From the NCBI GenBank assembly GCA_963924555.1, contig OZ004582.1, forward strand, positions 5,952,001 through 6,016,000: a DNA stretch of 64,000 bases. Direction: 5' to 3'. The notes under the pieces are model-generated. The model saw only the letters and a program-made list of their open reading frames with translations. It searched no databases and was not told the origin of the DNA. The stretch is from Crambe crambe (lineage: Eukaryota; Porifera; Demospongiae; Poecilosclerida; Crambeidae). Shown piece by piece: positions 35,670-47,349 of this stretch; position 1 is the first letter of the stretch; every line of letters starts with the position of its first letter. The translations under genes were made by a program, and so were the position numbers.

Positions 35670-38653
35670 CGCCGGTTTAATGACTGGGCGCGCAGCATCG
35701 ATTGATTGGGTGTTTTTTCGCCCACTCCTATAGTGGACAGATTCGAGATATAAACATGGAGTTTCAGACTTGTGTTTTCCTCACTGTTCTTACGGCATCT
35801 TTGGTGAGCAAACTAGCTAATTATCCGCTAACGGTGCATTCCCATAGTCTGGGCCTGTCTGGCATAGCTATCTTGCTTGAAACACTGCAGTGTGCCGGCT
35901 AGTTTGTTTATTAATAGCTATAGGTCACTGTGTAAGTGTTGATTATAATTTTCACAGTTTATGCTGGTTAATGCAAACTACCAGCTTGAGATTGACCTCC
36001 AGTCTTATAGCAACCCCAGTAGACGAGTTTGGGATCAGAACACTGGTGGAAATGGAGCATGTTGTGATACTACAGATCCCAGAGATGGATCATGTATTCC
36101 ACAGGACACATGTGATGTAATTTTCAACATCAGAGCTAGGAATTTTCGTCGAAGAAATATAGTACTTGGTTCAGCAGTGCAACTGGGAACCTTTGAGGAC
36201 TCTGACTTGATTACTTTTATGAATTCCAGCTTGATAATGGGAGGAAGAAATCCTCTGATTATAACTTTTCCTGCATCAAGTTACTCACCATCTGCAAGCG
36301 TAAGTTTCACTCAATAATGAAAGGAATCAGTTTGTGAATGGAAGATAGTCAATGGGACAATTGATGCCTTTTAGAGGTCTCGAATACTGATCGAATGTGC
36401 ACGCTAAATATCTTTGTCAGGCCATTTTCTGTTGTAGTAAATGATGCTGTTGAGTAGCTAGCTAACTAGTGTAATTCTTTATGGAAATGCTCTTTCATTG
36501 TACAGGAACAGATTCGTTTAACCATAGAAATCTCAGACGAAGATATACTTAACACTGGAGGACGTTCACTCACTCCTATACAGAACTTTATTTTTGAGAT
36601 TCCTCGTTCTCAACCTACTAGTTCAGCCTTCAGCTCACTTCAAACACTGGAGTCCCCACACACCCCACCTCTCCGTCTCACCTTTAGATTCAGACTCGCA
36701 TGCACTCCAGGGTCATGTGTAAGTGATTATACTCAGACATCAAACTGTACACCATTTCTCAATGCATGTGAACTCGAGTGTAACAATGCCATTGTAATGC
36801 CAGAACAGAGGAGTGTGTATGGTAAAGAAGTACACTTTAAATCTGATAAAGAAGGACAAATCTCTCAGCATGCAGATATATAATAATTATATAGGTATAC
36901 TCTCACAAAAAGTTAACTCCCAAAAGAGGACAACCACTCTACAAAGGACAAAAGTCCCAAGTATGTCCATTGTTCAGAGTACATACAAACTGTTTGCAGA
37001 TTCAGACTCAAATGTATGCATGTGTAGCTACGTATAACTCACTAGGCATGTAAGTTGTTTTTGTAGAATTTGGCTGCAAGCTTAGGTCTGAGTCTGCCGA
37101 ACCAACTTGCTAAGTCCCTGTTATAAATAGTCTATAGAGCTAATATATGTTTCAGGTAGCTATAGAGAAATCAAGTGTACATTAGTCCCATGTAGAAACC
37201 AGATATTAGGCACATTCATAAACTTTTCTTTGAGCGTATCTCTGAATGTTTCCAGATGTTTATACAAAGTTGATAGGGCTACACTGTAGCTAACAGTAAT
37301 CATAGTAAGATAAATCAACAGCAATTAGTTGGCTAGTAGGTATAGTGATTGTACAAAACTGGGAGATATGAGCCGTAACAATCAGAAGATTACTATTGTA
37401 ATGGCCTTGTAATGGCCTTAGTTATAATATAATAACACTCACAGCTCAAGATAGTATAACTGACTAAATGATTACAGAACACAGTCTATTATAAAGACTA
37501 TATAGTATGATGTAATGACTATATAGTATGAGCATGCTCAGTCCAGTACAACTATGATTAACAAACTATGAATACATAAATTGATTATGATGTCATCATA
37601 ACACTTATAATATCAATGTGTAAGTCATGATTGTTGTTTTAATTCTTTAGGGAGATTTTTGTACATGTCCCCCTGGATTTACTGGTATGTTGAGTCACAA
37701 ATCCCAAAATTAGCTTGCTGGCATTGTTTGCCTAGTTATTTCTAAGAAGGGGGTCAGTCTGTGCTTAATCAGTGGAACCTCCAAGTCTCAACAATCGATG
37801 GTGTGTGTGTAGGGCCATCTTTACTATGCTAGTTGATGGTCCTGGTGTTGAACACCAAATTGTTTACAAAAAACCAAAACAACAACAATAACAACAACAA
37901 CAACAAACAAACAAACTTAAGGACATTACTAGGGCAATGTTCAACATTCAGTTGACAGCAAGCGAGCAAGCAAGTATTCTTCAACGATTTTCATTTGCTG
38001 TTGAGTATCTGTAGCAATGTGCAGCATTTGATAGTGAGCAATTAAAGTAGCTGATAGGCTTCAGTGCTTGATATTGCTAGAGTCATGTAAGTGGTGGCAG
38101 GCAGCTGCATACATGCTTACCTCAAAGCACTTAGATAAGCCTAGTGCCTACAAGCCGCTTAGATAAGCCTCTTGTGCCTGCTGCCCAAAAGGCTGTAGAA
38201 ATGTTGAGCTGATAGTTCATTTGTGCTTTGCTGTAGCTAAGTGGCAGGCAGTTGCATGCCGATAACCTTGATGGGGTGGGGGCTATCATGGGTTATAATA
38301 TGCATGCCAATATGGCTGCATAAGCAGCTGCAGGAGGTGGAAGTGCCTCCTCCCACAGACAGAGTGAGGAGGCCAAAAAAAAACAACAACATAGCTATCT
38401 TCTTGGCTTCAGATATGCAGAATGTTAGCTAATTAAATAACATGAAACATGCACATTGGTCAGAAATATGTAGTAGCTAGCTATAGCTATCACATGATCC
38501 TCTTGGTACACATGGGCATCCTGAAACAAAGAGAGTGCTTCTAAACCAGGTGAATCATCTGGTATCAGCAATCATTGAATTCATTTATCGTAACAGTAGT
38601 AGCTAGAATGCATATAGAACAATTTGTTTTCAATAATTATTATTGCTAAAAAT

Positions 38654-38676
38654 GGGGGGGGGGGGGGGGGGGGGGG
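38654..38676 (+). repeat. Poly-G tract (23 G)
   Basis: Uninterrupted G run in intron 4 of mini-Delta C, preceding the GGTTCCACTG-family remnant at 38805. Confidence 0.9.
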
Positions 38677-39252
38677 CAAAGCCACCCCTTATCTATGTCA
38701 TGCATGCCAGCATTTGAAATGGCTACCCAGGCCCTTTTTGCATGTGTACCACTCCACCAAAAATTTTGAAATGGCTGCCTAGCTAGCTACTTTTAGATTG
38801 TCCTTTGTTGAGAGGTTTGTCCTCTTTAGCTTTTGGAGTGTCCTTCATTGGAGGTTCCACTGTATTTCTCCTCTTTGTAGGTATTAGATGTTCCATTCAA
38901 GTGACAACCCCACCTCTAACTCAAACCTCAACTCCACCCCCTACAATGACAGTCCCCTCAAATCAAACGGCAACACCTGCTACTACTGATGAAATAATGG
39001 CTACGTCTCATGGTAAAGTTATGTATATTCTGTGATAGCAATTTCTAATTTCCTATAATATGAATATATCTAGCTAGTTATGGAGTTGTTTGATGTAATC
39101 TTGACTTATATGTGCTGCTTGGTATCACTACCAACACACCATGCTTAAAATTAATTCAGTAGGTCTACACTCCAAAATCCCCCAGGTACATGCCATGAAT
39201 AGTAGCACAGCATGTGCATAATGTGCATGTGCCTTGATTGATTTCTACAGTA

Positions 39253-39354
39253 ACCCTCACCAACTACAAGCTAACTATTCCTACTTCACTCCCTTCTCAT
39301 CTTGGCCTGTCATGGGAGTGTAGTAGGAATAGTTAGCTTGTAGTTGGTGATGGG
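39253..39354. mobile_element. 102-bp hairpin MITE
   Basis: Two arms of about 40 bp, starting ACCCTCACCAACTACAAG and ending CTTGTAGTTGGTGATGGG, pair almost perfectly around a 20-bp loop. TA lies on each side. It is absent from the equivalent intron of mini-Deltas A and B. Confidence 0.8.
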
Positions 39355-41108
39355 TAAGGGATTATTTGACTGAAGTTCACTCTGTCGTTGCTGAACTGCA
39401 CACAGCCATCCCTACTTTTCTTTTCTATTTAGAATAATCCTTTATTGTCTTGTTCATAAACGTAGTTACATACTATGACATCACATACCGTCAAAGTGTA
39501 ATAGGCGGGAATTTTGCATGAAATTTTTGGCGCATGTGCAAACAGTGGGTACCAGGTTCTATTTTCCGCCTCCACATAATTTTAGAGCCTGGGTACGAGG
39601 CTACAGTCTTAGGCGTTAGGCTGCTAGGCTAGGCGATTGGCACTAGGCCTAAGTGGATAGGCATTCTACATGTATAAGCATTACTATGTATGCAGCTGTC
39701 TGCCACTTACATAACTCAACAGCAAAATCTTCTAAGTAGCACAAGGAGTTGAAGCACAAATGAATATCAGCTCAAAAAGCATAATATTATAGGAATACTA
39801 GCTTGTTGTGTAACTCAAATGTTGCTATAGTTATAGCTAGTCCTAAAACTAACATGGTAGGTGCATGTACATTCACTATGGTTCAGTCAAACTATGTGCC
39901 CTTTTTCATGTAGAGAGCTATAAGGCTAGCTACGCATTATTAGACTACTAACTGGTAATAATTATTGCTAGCAATTAAGTCATAGCTAATCACTAAATCA
40001 ATAGAAATTTTTCTAAGCAAAATAGCCACACAAAAATTATCCAGCCATATACAGGATATAAGTTTGTACAACTTGTGCAGATCAATCAAAGAACACATGT
40101 GGAAGAAATATTTCAATAGCTGTGGTTGTGACCTTCTTCTTGACCATTATACTATCTACTATAATTCATCTTTTGATATTTTACATCATCAAGAAAAAGA
40201 ACCAGTGAGTATATAATAATCATAGTTGCTATAAATTAATGCCATACTGAAAAGGGTTAAATAGTCGTGAATAGCTATTTCATTTTTTCTCTCCAAAATA
40301 TCAGACAATGATCCCACCATTGAAAGAGTTCCATGGGTATTAACTGTCAATCTAGGGATTTTATACGTACGTAAATGGCACAAAATCTGTCATTCAGGCT
40401 CATGAAATCCATCTAGCTAATAGCTAAATACTCTTTTAATCAGATTGCTCAGTTTATCCATCATTGTAGTCATGCATTAGCTAGAGTTTGTGTGCAGAAA
40501 TGAGTTAACTAGAACATTTAATGCCAATGTCATCCCAGCAAGTAGTTAGAAGCAAAAAATAAGCATTAGCTAGTTAGTCAGTATCATAATACCGTATATA
40601 TACGTAGCTAGCACTTAATTTTCAAAGGGGCTCAAATTTTCTTTTCGTAGAATGTAATTTCATGAATGATAGCAATGAAGGATGCACTCCAGGCCTGCCT
40701 TGCTAGCTGATTGAGCTCTGACAGATGAGGTTGAGATGTGATAACTTGCTTGAAGAATGGAGCACCATCACAAATCACTAACTAAACTAGTTAGCAGCTA
40801 GCTAAATTAGTTTCCTAGTTAGGTGACCATGCGCTACTCCTCTCCACAGTACATTATGAGACTAGCTAGCTGGCTACACCTTACTTCATTCTGCAGATCT
40901 TTTTCTGAAGATTACAATTTTCACTCCTTTCGTGAAATTCGTGAAATATAAATCCCTCGAACATTTAGTGTTATATGGCAATATTATAGGGCTAGAAAGG
41001 ATGCTGGCAGCCTATAGTTATCTTTTGGTTTATGGTCAAGTTTGAAATTGTAGGACTTTACATTTAGGTGCTAGCAAGTCAGCATTCACAAGCCTGCATG
41101 TTGTTATT

Positions 41109-41110
<2 letters not shown>

Positions 41111-41157
<47 letters not shown>
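41111..41157. repeat. (GTT)n microsatellite before tail exon 7 of mini-Delta C
   Basis: GTT run upstream of the acceptor at 41204. Shorter versions are at 15438-15484 (A, interrupted) and 24838-24863 (B), so length differs between family members. Confidence 0.85.
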
Positions 41158-41829
41158 CATTATCGTCATTGTTGCTGTTATAGTCATGTTATTACTTTAT
41201 GCAGGAAAAAGTTTAACGTGGAACACATCTATGAAACAACAACTGAGTAATAATAATGCTACAGTAGCTACGTACTAACTATAGCTTATGGGGAACTATT
41301 TAAATAAGGTGGTGGTATAATACCCTTGCAGAATGCATGCTAGACCACATTGTTTACATTAGCTATAATAGAGAGGGTGCAGATCAAGGCTACAAGAAGG
41401 GTACTGATCAGTGATCACTGCAAACCTGCATGGATACCACTTCTGAATGTGGTAGAGCTATGAAAATTTCCAGACTAGACTATGCGGCCACATCATTAGG
41501 ATTAGCTAAATTCTTGGTGGTTTATATACTTTACTTCCTAATGTGCAAGTTCAACCCTCAACCTTTATTCAGCCTTTGCTATGACAGGCAAATTCAGAGA
41601 AAATATAATTATTACTATACATCTTTTTTTTTTTATAGAATGGATGCTGAGAAAATAAATATGGTAACATGTGAAGCATATAAAAAAGTCCAGGTGTCAC
41701 ATCAACAACAATAACTTGTTTAGTATGTATTATCACTTGAAACTTATAATATTGTACGTACACTATATATAATTCCTTCCCCTCAGTGTGCATGTGCCAG
41801 AGGGTTAATATGTACATCCATGCGGAAAT

Positions 41830-42870
41830 CTTGATTTCCTTTGCCCTTAAAAAATCTAACAGCGAAATAGCGGAATCGATGCATACTGGGGTTGTTGGTT
41901 GTCATGCTACATCCAACATAATAGTTACTTGAACTACAAGTTGTCATGCTAGTAAGTGCCTTCATTGATGGTGGGAGGAGCATGCAACATGTGGCTAGCT
42001 CTGACTCTGGCAGCTACAGTAGTCTTTCATTGACTAGCCCAGCCAGCAACCATGCCAGCTAGTTGCATTATATTTCTTGTCGTTATTTTCACTCAGGATG
42101 TTCTTTGTGCTTGTGTATTCACTCACCATCTTGATTAGGAATTTGTTTACTAAAATGGGAGTCAAGAGTAACTAGGAAGGACTGACCAATCACGTTTGTG
42201 GAAATGAAATAGTTTTTGCATGTTGCCTTGGCACTAAACCTATGCCCTGAGAGCAAGGGCTACTAGGCTGGCACTAAGTGCCCTGCAACTGACCAATCAG
42301 ATTGCTCTATTCAGCAGAGCTATGTTCTAATTTGTGTCACTGCCTTAGAAGAAAATACTTTCAGCGGATCTTGAAAATATACCTCACTGAAATGAAGATG
42401 AGTCAGCTGGAACCACTGAAATTTTTTCAATCACTTGGGGGACTTGGCAGTGTCAGTACAGTAAAAATTATGTAGCCAAAAGACTTAAATTTGTTCCAAG
42501 CAAATTAAGTTATATAGAGAGCACAGTATAGCTATTAGTAAGGCTACACAAATTGTTAGAAGATTTTCCATGAGGGAGGGAGGTTAATGTTCAATGTCTT
42601 CCAATAAAATTCAAGGGAATAGCTAAATGCTTCACCAAAATAATTCATGTTACTGCTATTAAGAGGTCAGATTAAGTTTCCTTGGCCTCATAGCTACGTA
42701 TAAGAGGTGTACATAACATGACCTTCCCGATTATCAATAGCTAACAACAGTAGCAATAACAAAAACAGGCATGGACACTCTAGCTAGCTATGGCAATTTA
42801 TAAACACACAATAACAACAACAACGACAAAAACAAAAACAAAAAACAACTAGCTACTAGCTAGCTAGTCT
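41830..42870. other. Spacer between mini-Delta C and NHL-like remnant
   Basis: Nearly identical to 16205-17240. No gene recognised. Confidence 0.5.
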
Positions 42871-43235
42871 AAAGGATAATCAAACTCTCCTGGTTCCTGT
42901 CTCTTTCCACCAAATGAGGTCACAAACTGACCTCGATCAGGCACGAATGCAAAGATCATAATGATTGCAAGTATCACAATATCATTTTTGTATTAGCTAA
43001 TTGGAAATGAGGTATATAGCTACCTGCCGCACAAAATAATTGAGTGTCCTAGCTTTATCAGACTGAAGGTTCCACTGTTGGCAATGAACTGTGTTGCATC
43101 TTCTTGGACCAGTTGTATACCAGAACCAGCATAGGCTTTTCCTTTAACCACTTGTTTACTTGAATGTATATAGATTCGGTGGACTGGAAATGGTCTGTCC
43201 TGTTTGAAGAATTTTTTTTCAAGAGTCAACCGCAT
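42871..43235 (-). pseudogene. NHL-repeat-like remnant, unit 2
   Basis: Counterpart of 17250-17692, with the same minus-strand FVTSFGG and PGEFDYPLD-type segment and the upstream FPVHRIYIHSSKQ frame. An extra insertion near 43243 repeats a GTAGAAAAAAATAGG-like stretch. Confidence 0.4.
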
Positions 43236-43495
43236 ACCAAGTAGAAAAAAATAGGTTTTTTGAGTAGAAAAAAATAGTTTGCATATTTACAATGTATGCA
43301 TACAGATGTATCACTGAGAGGCAATAATTATTTTGATCATTCAGTAAAATTATTATTTTGCTAGTAAGTAAACAGGTGAAAGGTCAGGAAGCACAACTCT
43401 ACTCTCTCAAGTGTCCCAAATCACGAAGCTCGAAGGCCATAACCAGATAAAGATAGGAACATTTCCATAATACAAGCAGCCGTGTCAAAACACGT

Positions 43496-43508
43496 ACGAC
43501 CGGACTAG
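43496..43508. other. Empty integration site of the 2.14-kb element
   Basis: ACGACCGGACTAG is continuous here. In unit 1 the same flanks are separated by the element, with CCGG doubled. This is direct evidence of insertion in unit 1 rather than deletion. Confidence 0.9.
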
Positions 43509-43511
43509 TAT

Positions 43512-43526
43512 GGTAAAGGGTCGACT
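43512..43526 (+). promoter_or_regulatory. GGTAAAGGGTCGACT promoter-proximal motif, mini-Delta D
   Basis: Same motif as for A and B, here 146 bp before the ATG because about 40 bp (ATATAAGAGG-containing) are added between. Confidence 0.5.
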
Positions 43527-43671
43527 GCGCATGCAAGGCCTAAGGGTACTGCGCATGCTCGCTTGATTGGGCGTGTCTCTTTAAGCATAGATATAAGAGG
43601 TTTTACTTATGCTTTAAGCATGCGCATCTTGCCACGCCCCCTTCTATAGTGGACAGGCTCGAGAAATAAGC

Positions 43672-46600
43672 ATGGAGTTTCAGACTTGTGTCTTCCTCAC
43701 TGTTCTTACGGCATCTTTGGTGAGCAAGCTAGCTAATAGCTAATTATCTAATAGTCTGGGCCTGTCTGGTGGCGTAGCTAGCATAGCTATCTTGCTTGAA
43801 ACACTGCAGTGTGCCGGCTAGTTTGTTTATTGGCTAGGTCACCGTGTAAGTTATGATTATCTTTACTTTCACAGTTTATGCTGGTTGATGCAAACTACCA
43901 GCTTGAGATTGACCTCCGGTCTTATAGCAACCCCAGTAGACGAGTTATGGATCCAAACACTGGTGGAAATGGAGCATGTTGTGACACTACAGATCCCAGA
44001 GATGGATCATGTATTCCACAGGACACATGTGATATAATTTTAAACATCAGAGCTATGAATTTTCGTCGAAATTTAGAACTTGGTTCAGCAGTGCAACTGG
44101 GAACCTTTGAGAACTCTGACTCGATTACTTTTATGAATTGCAGCTTGATAATGGGAGGAAGAAACCCTCTGCTTATAACTTTTCCTGCATCAAGTTACTC
44201 ACCATCTGCAAGGGTAAGTTTCACTCAATAATAAAAGGAATCAGTTTGTGAATGGAAAATAGCCAATGCGACAATTGATGCCTTTTAGAGGTCTCGAGTA
44301 CTGATAGAATGTGCACTCTAAATATCTTTGTCAGGCCATTTTCTGTTGTAGTAAAATTAATGATGCTGTTGAGTAGCTACGTAACTATAGCTAGTGTAAT
44401 TTGTGAAATGCTCTTTCATTGTACAGGAAGAGATTCGTTTAAGCATAGAAATCTCAGACGAAGATATAGATCTTAACACTGGAGCACGTTCACTCACTCG
44501 TATACAGAACTTCATTTATGAGATTCCTCGTTCTCAACCTACTAGTTCAGCCTTCAGCTCACTTCAAACACTGGAGTCCTCACACACCCCACCTCTCCAC
44601 CTCACCTTTAGATTCAGACTCGCATGCACTCCAGGGTCGTGTGGAAGTGATTGTACTCAGACATCAAACTGTACACCATTTCCTAATGCATGTGAACTCG
44701 AGTGTAACAATGCCATGCAATGCCAAAATGGAGGAAGATGTATGGTAAGGAAGTACACTGGAACCTCTGATAAAGGACATTCCAAAAGAGAACAAACTTC
44801 TCAACATACATGCATGCAAAGGAACCTACGTACACTCTATACGAAATGACAGAGGACAACCTTTATACAAGGGATGAAAGTCGGGGTCCCGAGTGTCCAT
44901 TATTCAGAGGTTCTGCTGTAAATGCACATTATCTACATACATGCATGCATGATGCCTCAGGTGTATGCATGCATTTTAGATACAGAAATTCGGACTCAAG
45001 TTTGTAGTTGTATAGCTACAGTATTATGCATGTTTTGTACATGTAAATTGTTTTGACTGCAAGCTAGGGTCTGAATCTGCCAACCAAAGTCCTGTATATA
45101 TTTTAATCGTAGCTACTTCATTTCACTAGTTAATAAACACTGTGTGCATTAGTCATCAGTCCCAAGTAGAAATCAGAATTCATTTTGGCCAGAATAAACT
45201 CTTCTTTGAGTGTGTGATATCTCTGAATGTTTATCTTCAAATGTTTATCCAAAGTTGAAACTGTTTATCCATCCATAGCTGTAACAGTATGTTTATCATG
45301 ATAAGATATAGAAATCAACAGCTACGTACCAGTAATATTATGTGATTATAAAAACTTGAGGATATGAGCCGTAACAACCAGACTAAATAATAAACATTAC
45401 TACAATTAACAAACTGTGAATAGTCTTAGTACATAAATAAAATATTATGATGATCATCATAACACTTATGTAATGATGTGATTGTTACATGTATGATTGT
45501 TGTTTTAATTCTTTAGGAAGGTTTTTGTGCATGTCCCCCTGGATTTACTGGTAAGTTGATTGAGTTGATGAAGTCACAAATCCCGAAGTAGCTTAGCTCA
45601 ATAATTATTGGGGGGGGGGGGGGGGGGGGGGGGTTAGGATACTCCGAAAAAGGACAAACCTCTCATCAAACTAAACCTTTACTTATTCTATATACCTCCA
45701 AATAGGACAACCTCTCTACAAAAGACAAAAGGCTGAGCCGGTCCCAAGTGTGTTAGGTTCCACTGTGTGGTTTGTCTCTCTGTATAACCCCCTAATACTG
45801 TTGCCATATAAGTCAAACTAGAGTAAGATCCTTTTTAGGAATACCATATAAAGATCTATGCCCTCCCACCTTATTCGCATACAGGTGCATGCAAGCCATG
45901 TAAGTAATAACATTTCAAAGAATTGTGATTTATGCATAAGTTATTGTGATTAAAAATTTGCAAGGAGACAAGATGGAAATAAAATTAATGAATTTCCATG
46001 TGTACACCTGTGACCTGTACTCACATAAATCACATTTTAAAATGGCTATCCGTTGTTATTAATCAATCCGTTGTTATTAATCATATACCATACCAGTTTT
46101 AATCACATTTACCTTCCCTTTTTTGTATTGATAAAGATCTATGCCCTCCCACCTTATTCGCATACAAGTGCATGCAAGCCATGTACGTAAGTAATAACAT
46201 TTCCATTTCAAAGAATTATGATTTATGCATATTATGCATGTGATTAAAAATTTGCAAGGAGAAGTAAATGTGTACACCTGTGACCTGTACTCACATAAAT
46301 CACATTTTAAAATGGCCCCTTTCTTGTATTGTGTGCCACTCCAAGAAAAAAATAGGCCTGCATGGGCATGAGGCAAGGTAGCTACATAGTTCCTATTGAG
46401 AGCCCCTTTTCTCTCTTAATTGTGGAACATAGTTTAGTCAACATTTGGACACATTTGGGACCTTGGAGGTTATGGTGCAGAGAGTATACATGTGTGACAA
46501 TCACCAAGTAGACAATCAAATAATTATTAGACACATTCATTTTGGGCCACTTTGATAGTCTAACTATTATAGAACATGTGACAGAAGTTAGGAACAATTC

Positions 46601-47029
46601 ATTAATCTAAGCTAACAAAATACATGAGACTGTGACATGTGTAATTAATTATTAACTGTCCTTGGCCTTTGTTGAGAGGTTTGTCCTCTTAGTCATATTT
46701 TTCCTCTTGTACGTATAGGTGTTCGATGTTCCATTCGAGTGACAACATCACCTCCAACCCCACCCATAACTCCACCTCCTACAATGACAGTCCGGTCCCC
46801 GTCATCAATGACCCCCTCAATAACCCTCTCCTCAATGAACCCCTCAATGATCACCTCAACAGTCCCCTCAAATATGAATACTAACACAACAATGACACTA
46901 ATGAATCGTGTTACTACTTCTAAAATGACATCTACATCTCGTGGTAAAGTCAATAATAATAATTATGTGATTAAATTAGCCATAGCTAATTATCTCAAAT
47001 ATGAAACTCATGGTAAGATTACTCCATAG
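43672..47029 (+). CDS. Mini-Delta D: Notch-ligand-like protein lacking membrane exons
   Basis: Exons 43672-43719, 43875-44213, 44427-44744, 45517-45550 and 46719-46943 are open and in phase. They give signal peptide, MNNL-like region (one residue shorter: MNFRRNLEL), cysteine stub, EGF module (EGFCACPPGFTGVRC) and the longest Thr/Pro/Ser stalk (about 75 residues). No counterpart of the transmembrane or tail exons is found up to 49.3 kb. Without a further splice, the frame reads through the exon 5 donor for about 28 residues to a stop at 47029. The product would be a soluble ectodomain if expressed, or D may be a truncated gene at the end of the duplication. Confidence 0.6.
45610..45633 (+). 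repeat. Poly-G tract (24 G)
   Basis: Uninterrupted G run 60 bp after exon 4 of mini-Delta D. B has only a short GGGGGG at the same place (about 21582). Confidence 0.9.
45860..46310. repeat. Local duplication in intron 4 of mini-Delta D
   Basis: About 45855-46050 and 46135-46315 share AAGATCTATGCCCTCCCACC, CATACA(G/A)GTGCATGCAAGCC and ACACCTGTGACCTGTACTCA. This is a direct duplication of about 280-bp period that mini-Delta B lacks. Confidence 0.7.
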
Positions 47030-47045
47030 CTACTGGATATTAGTA

Positions 47046-47345
47046 GGGACTGGCACATTATTTTTGCTTTCCTATTATTCTATTTTTAAATTTCAGCTGT
47101 ATAAAGTCATTATTCTTTTTTTCTTTTTCTTTTTTACTGACCTATTATTTAATTATGCTTCAAAGACTACATAGCTATTTGCAATCTCACTAGCAGACTA
47201 GTTTGGTCTAGCTAGGCTAGCTAGTGTAGGCACACATGGTAAATACATTCAAGATCAACCATTGAGTTCACTTTCGATCATAGCCTATTATGCCAGCATT
47301 ATTCGATGGACCTATTATTCCCAAAACTATGCTGGCAGAATGTGC
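47046..47345. mobile_element. TA-flanked MITE (GGGACTGGCACATT family), copy 2, end damaged
   Basis: Starts after TA with GGGACTGGCACATT and is similar throughout to 19465-19788. The right end stops at AATGTGC, so the terminal bases are lost. It lies right after the truncated end of mini-Delta D. Confidence 0.75.
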
Positions 47346-47349
47346 ATAT

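Larger units (their letters stand above)
35756..41714 (+). pseudogene. Mini-Delta C: frameshifted Notch-ligand-like gene
   Basis: Exons 35756-35803, 35958-36299, 36506-36821, 37651-37684, 38881-39012, 40081-40204 and 41205-41250 or 41639-41714 correspond to those of A, and all splice sites are present. In exon 3, near 36789, one extra base turns the EGF segment MQCQNGGVC into a frame without these cysteines (IVMPEQRSVYG). It also makes the exon incompatible in phase with exon 4. One more cysteine is lost in the MNNL-like region (NCSL to NSSL) and one in the stub (GSDC to VSDY). The stalk is short (44 residues). The transmembrane exon and tails are intact. This reads as a recent pseudogene. 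A sequencing error could explain the frameshift but not the independent cysteine losses. Confidence 0.7.
26689..46955 (+). repeat. Segmental duplication, unit 2
   Basis: Colinear with 2329-22590. It lacks the 17877-20014 insertion and contains extra small indels: a longer MITE at 27223, a 9-bp repeat in the GMC fragment, and a 102-bp hairpin element at 39253. The right limit is just past mini-Delta D exon 5, where D and B become unrelated. Confidence 0.9.

Noticed and set aside
41068-41250. Poly-cysteine protein
   Set aside because: The cysteine run is the (GTT)n microsatellite read in another frame. Only the final residues from 41205 belong to the mini-Delta C tail exon.
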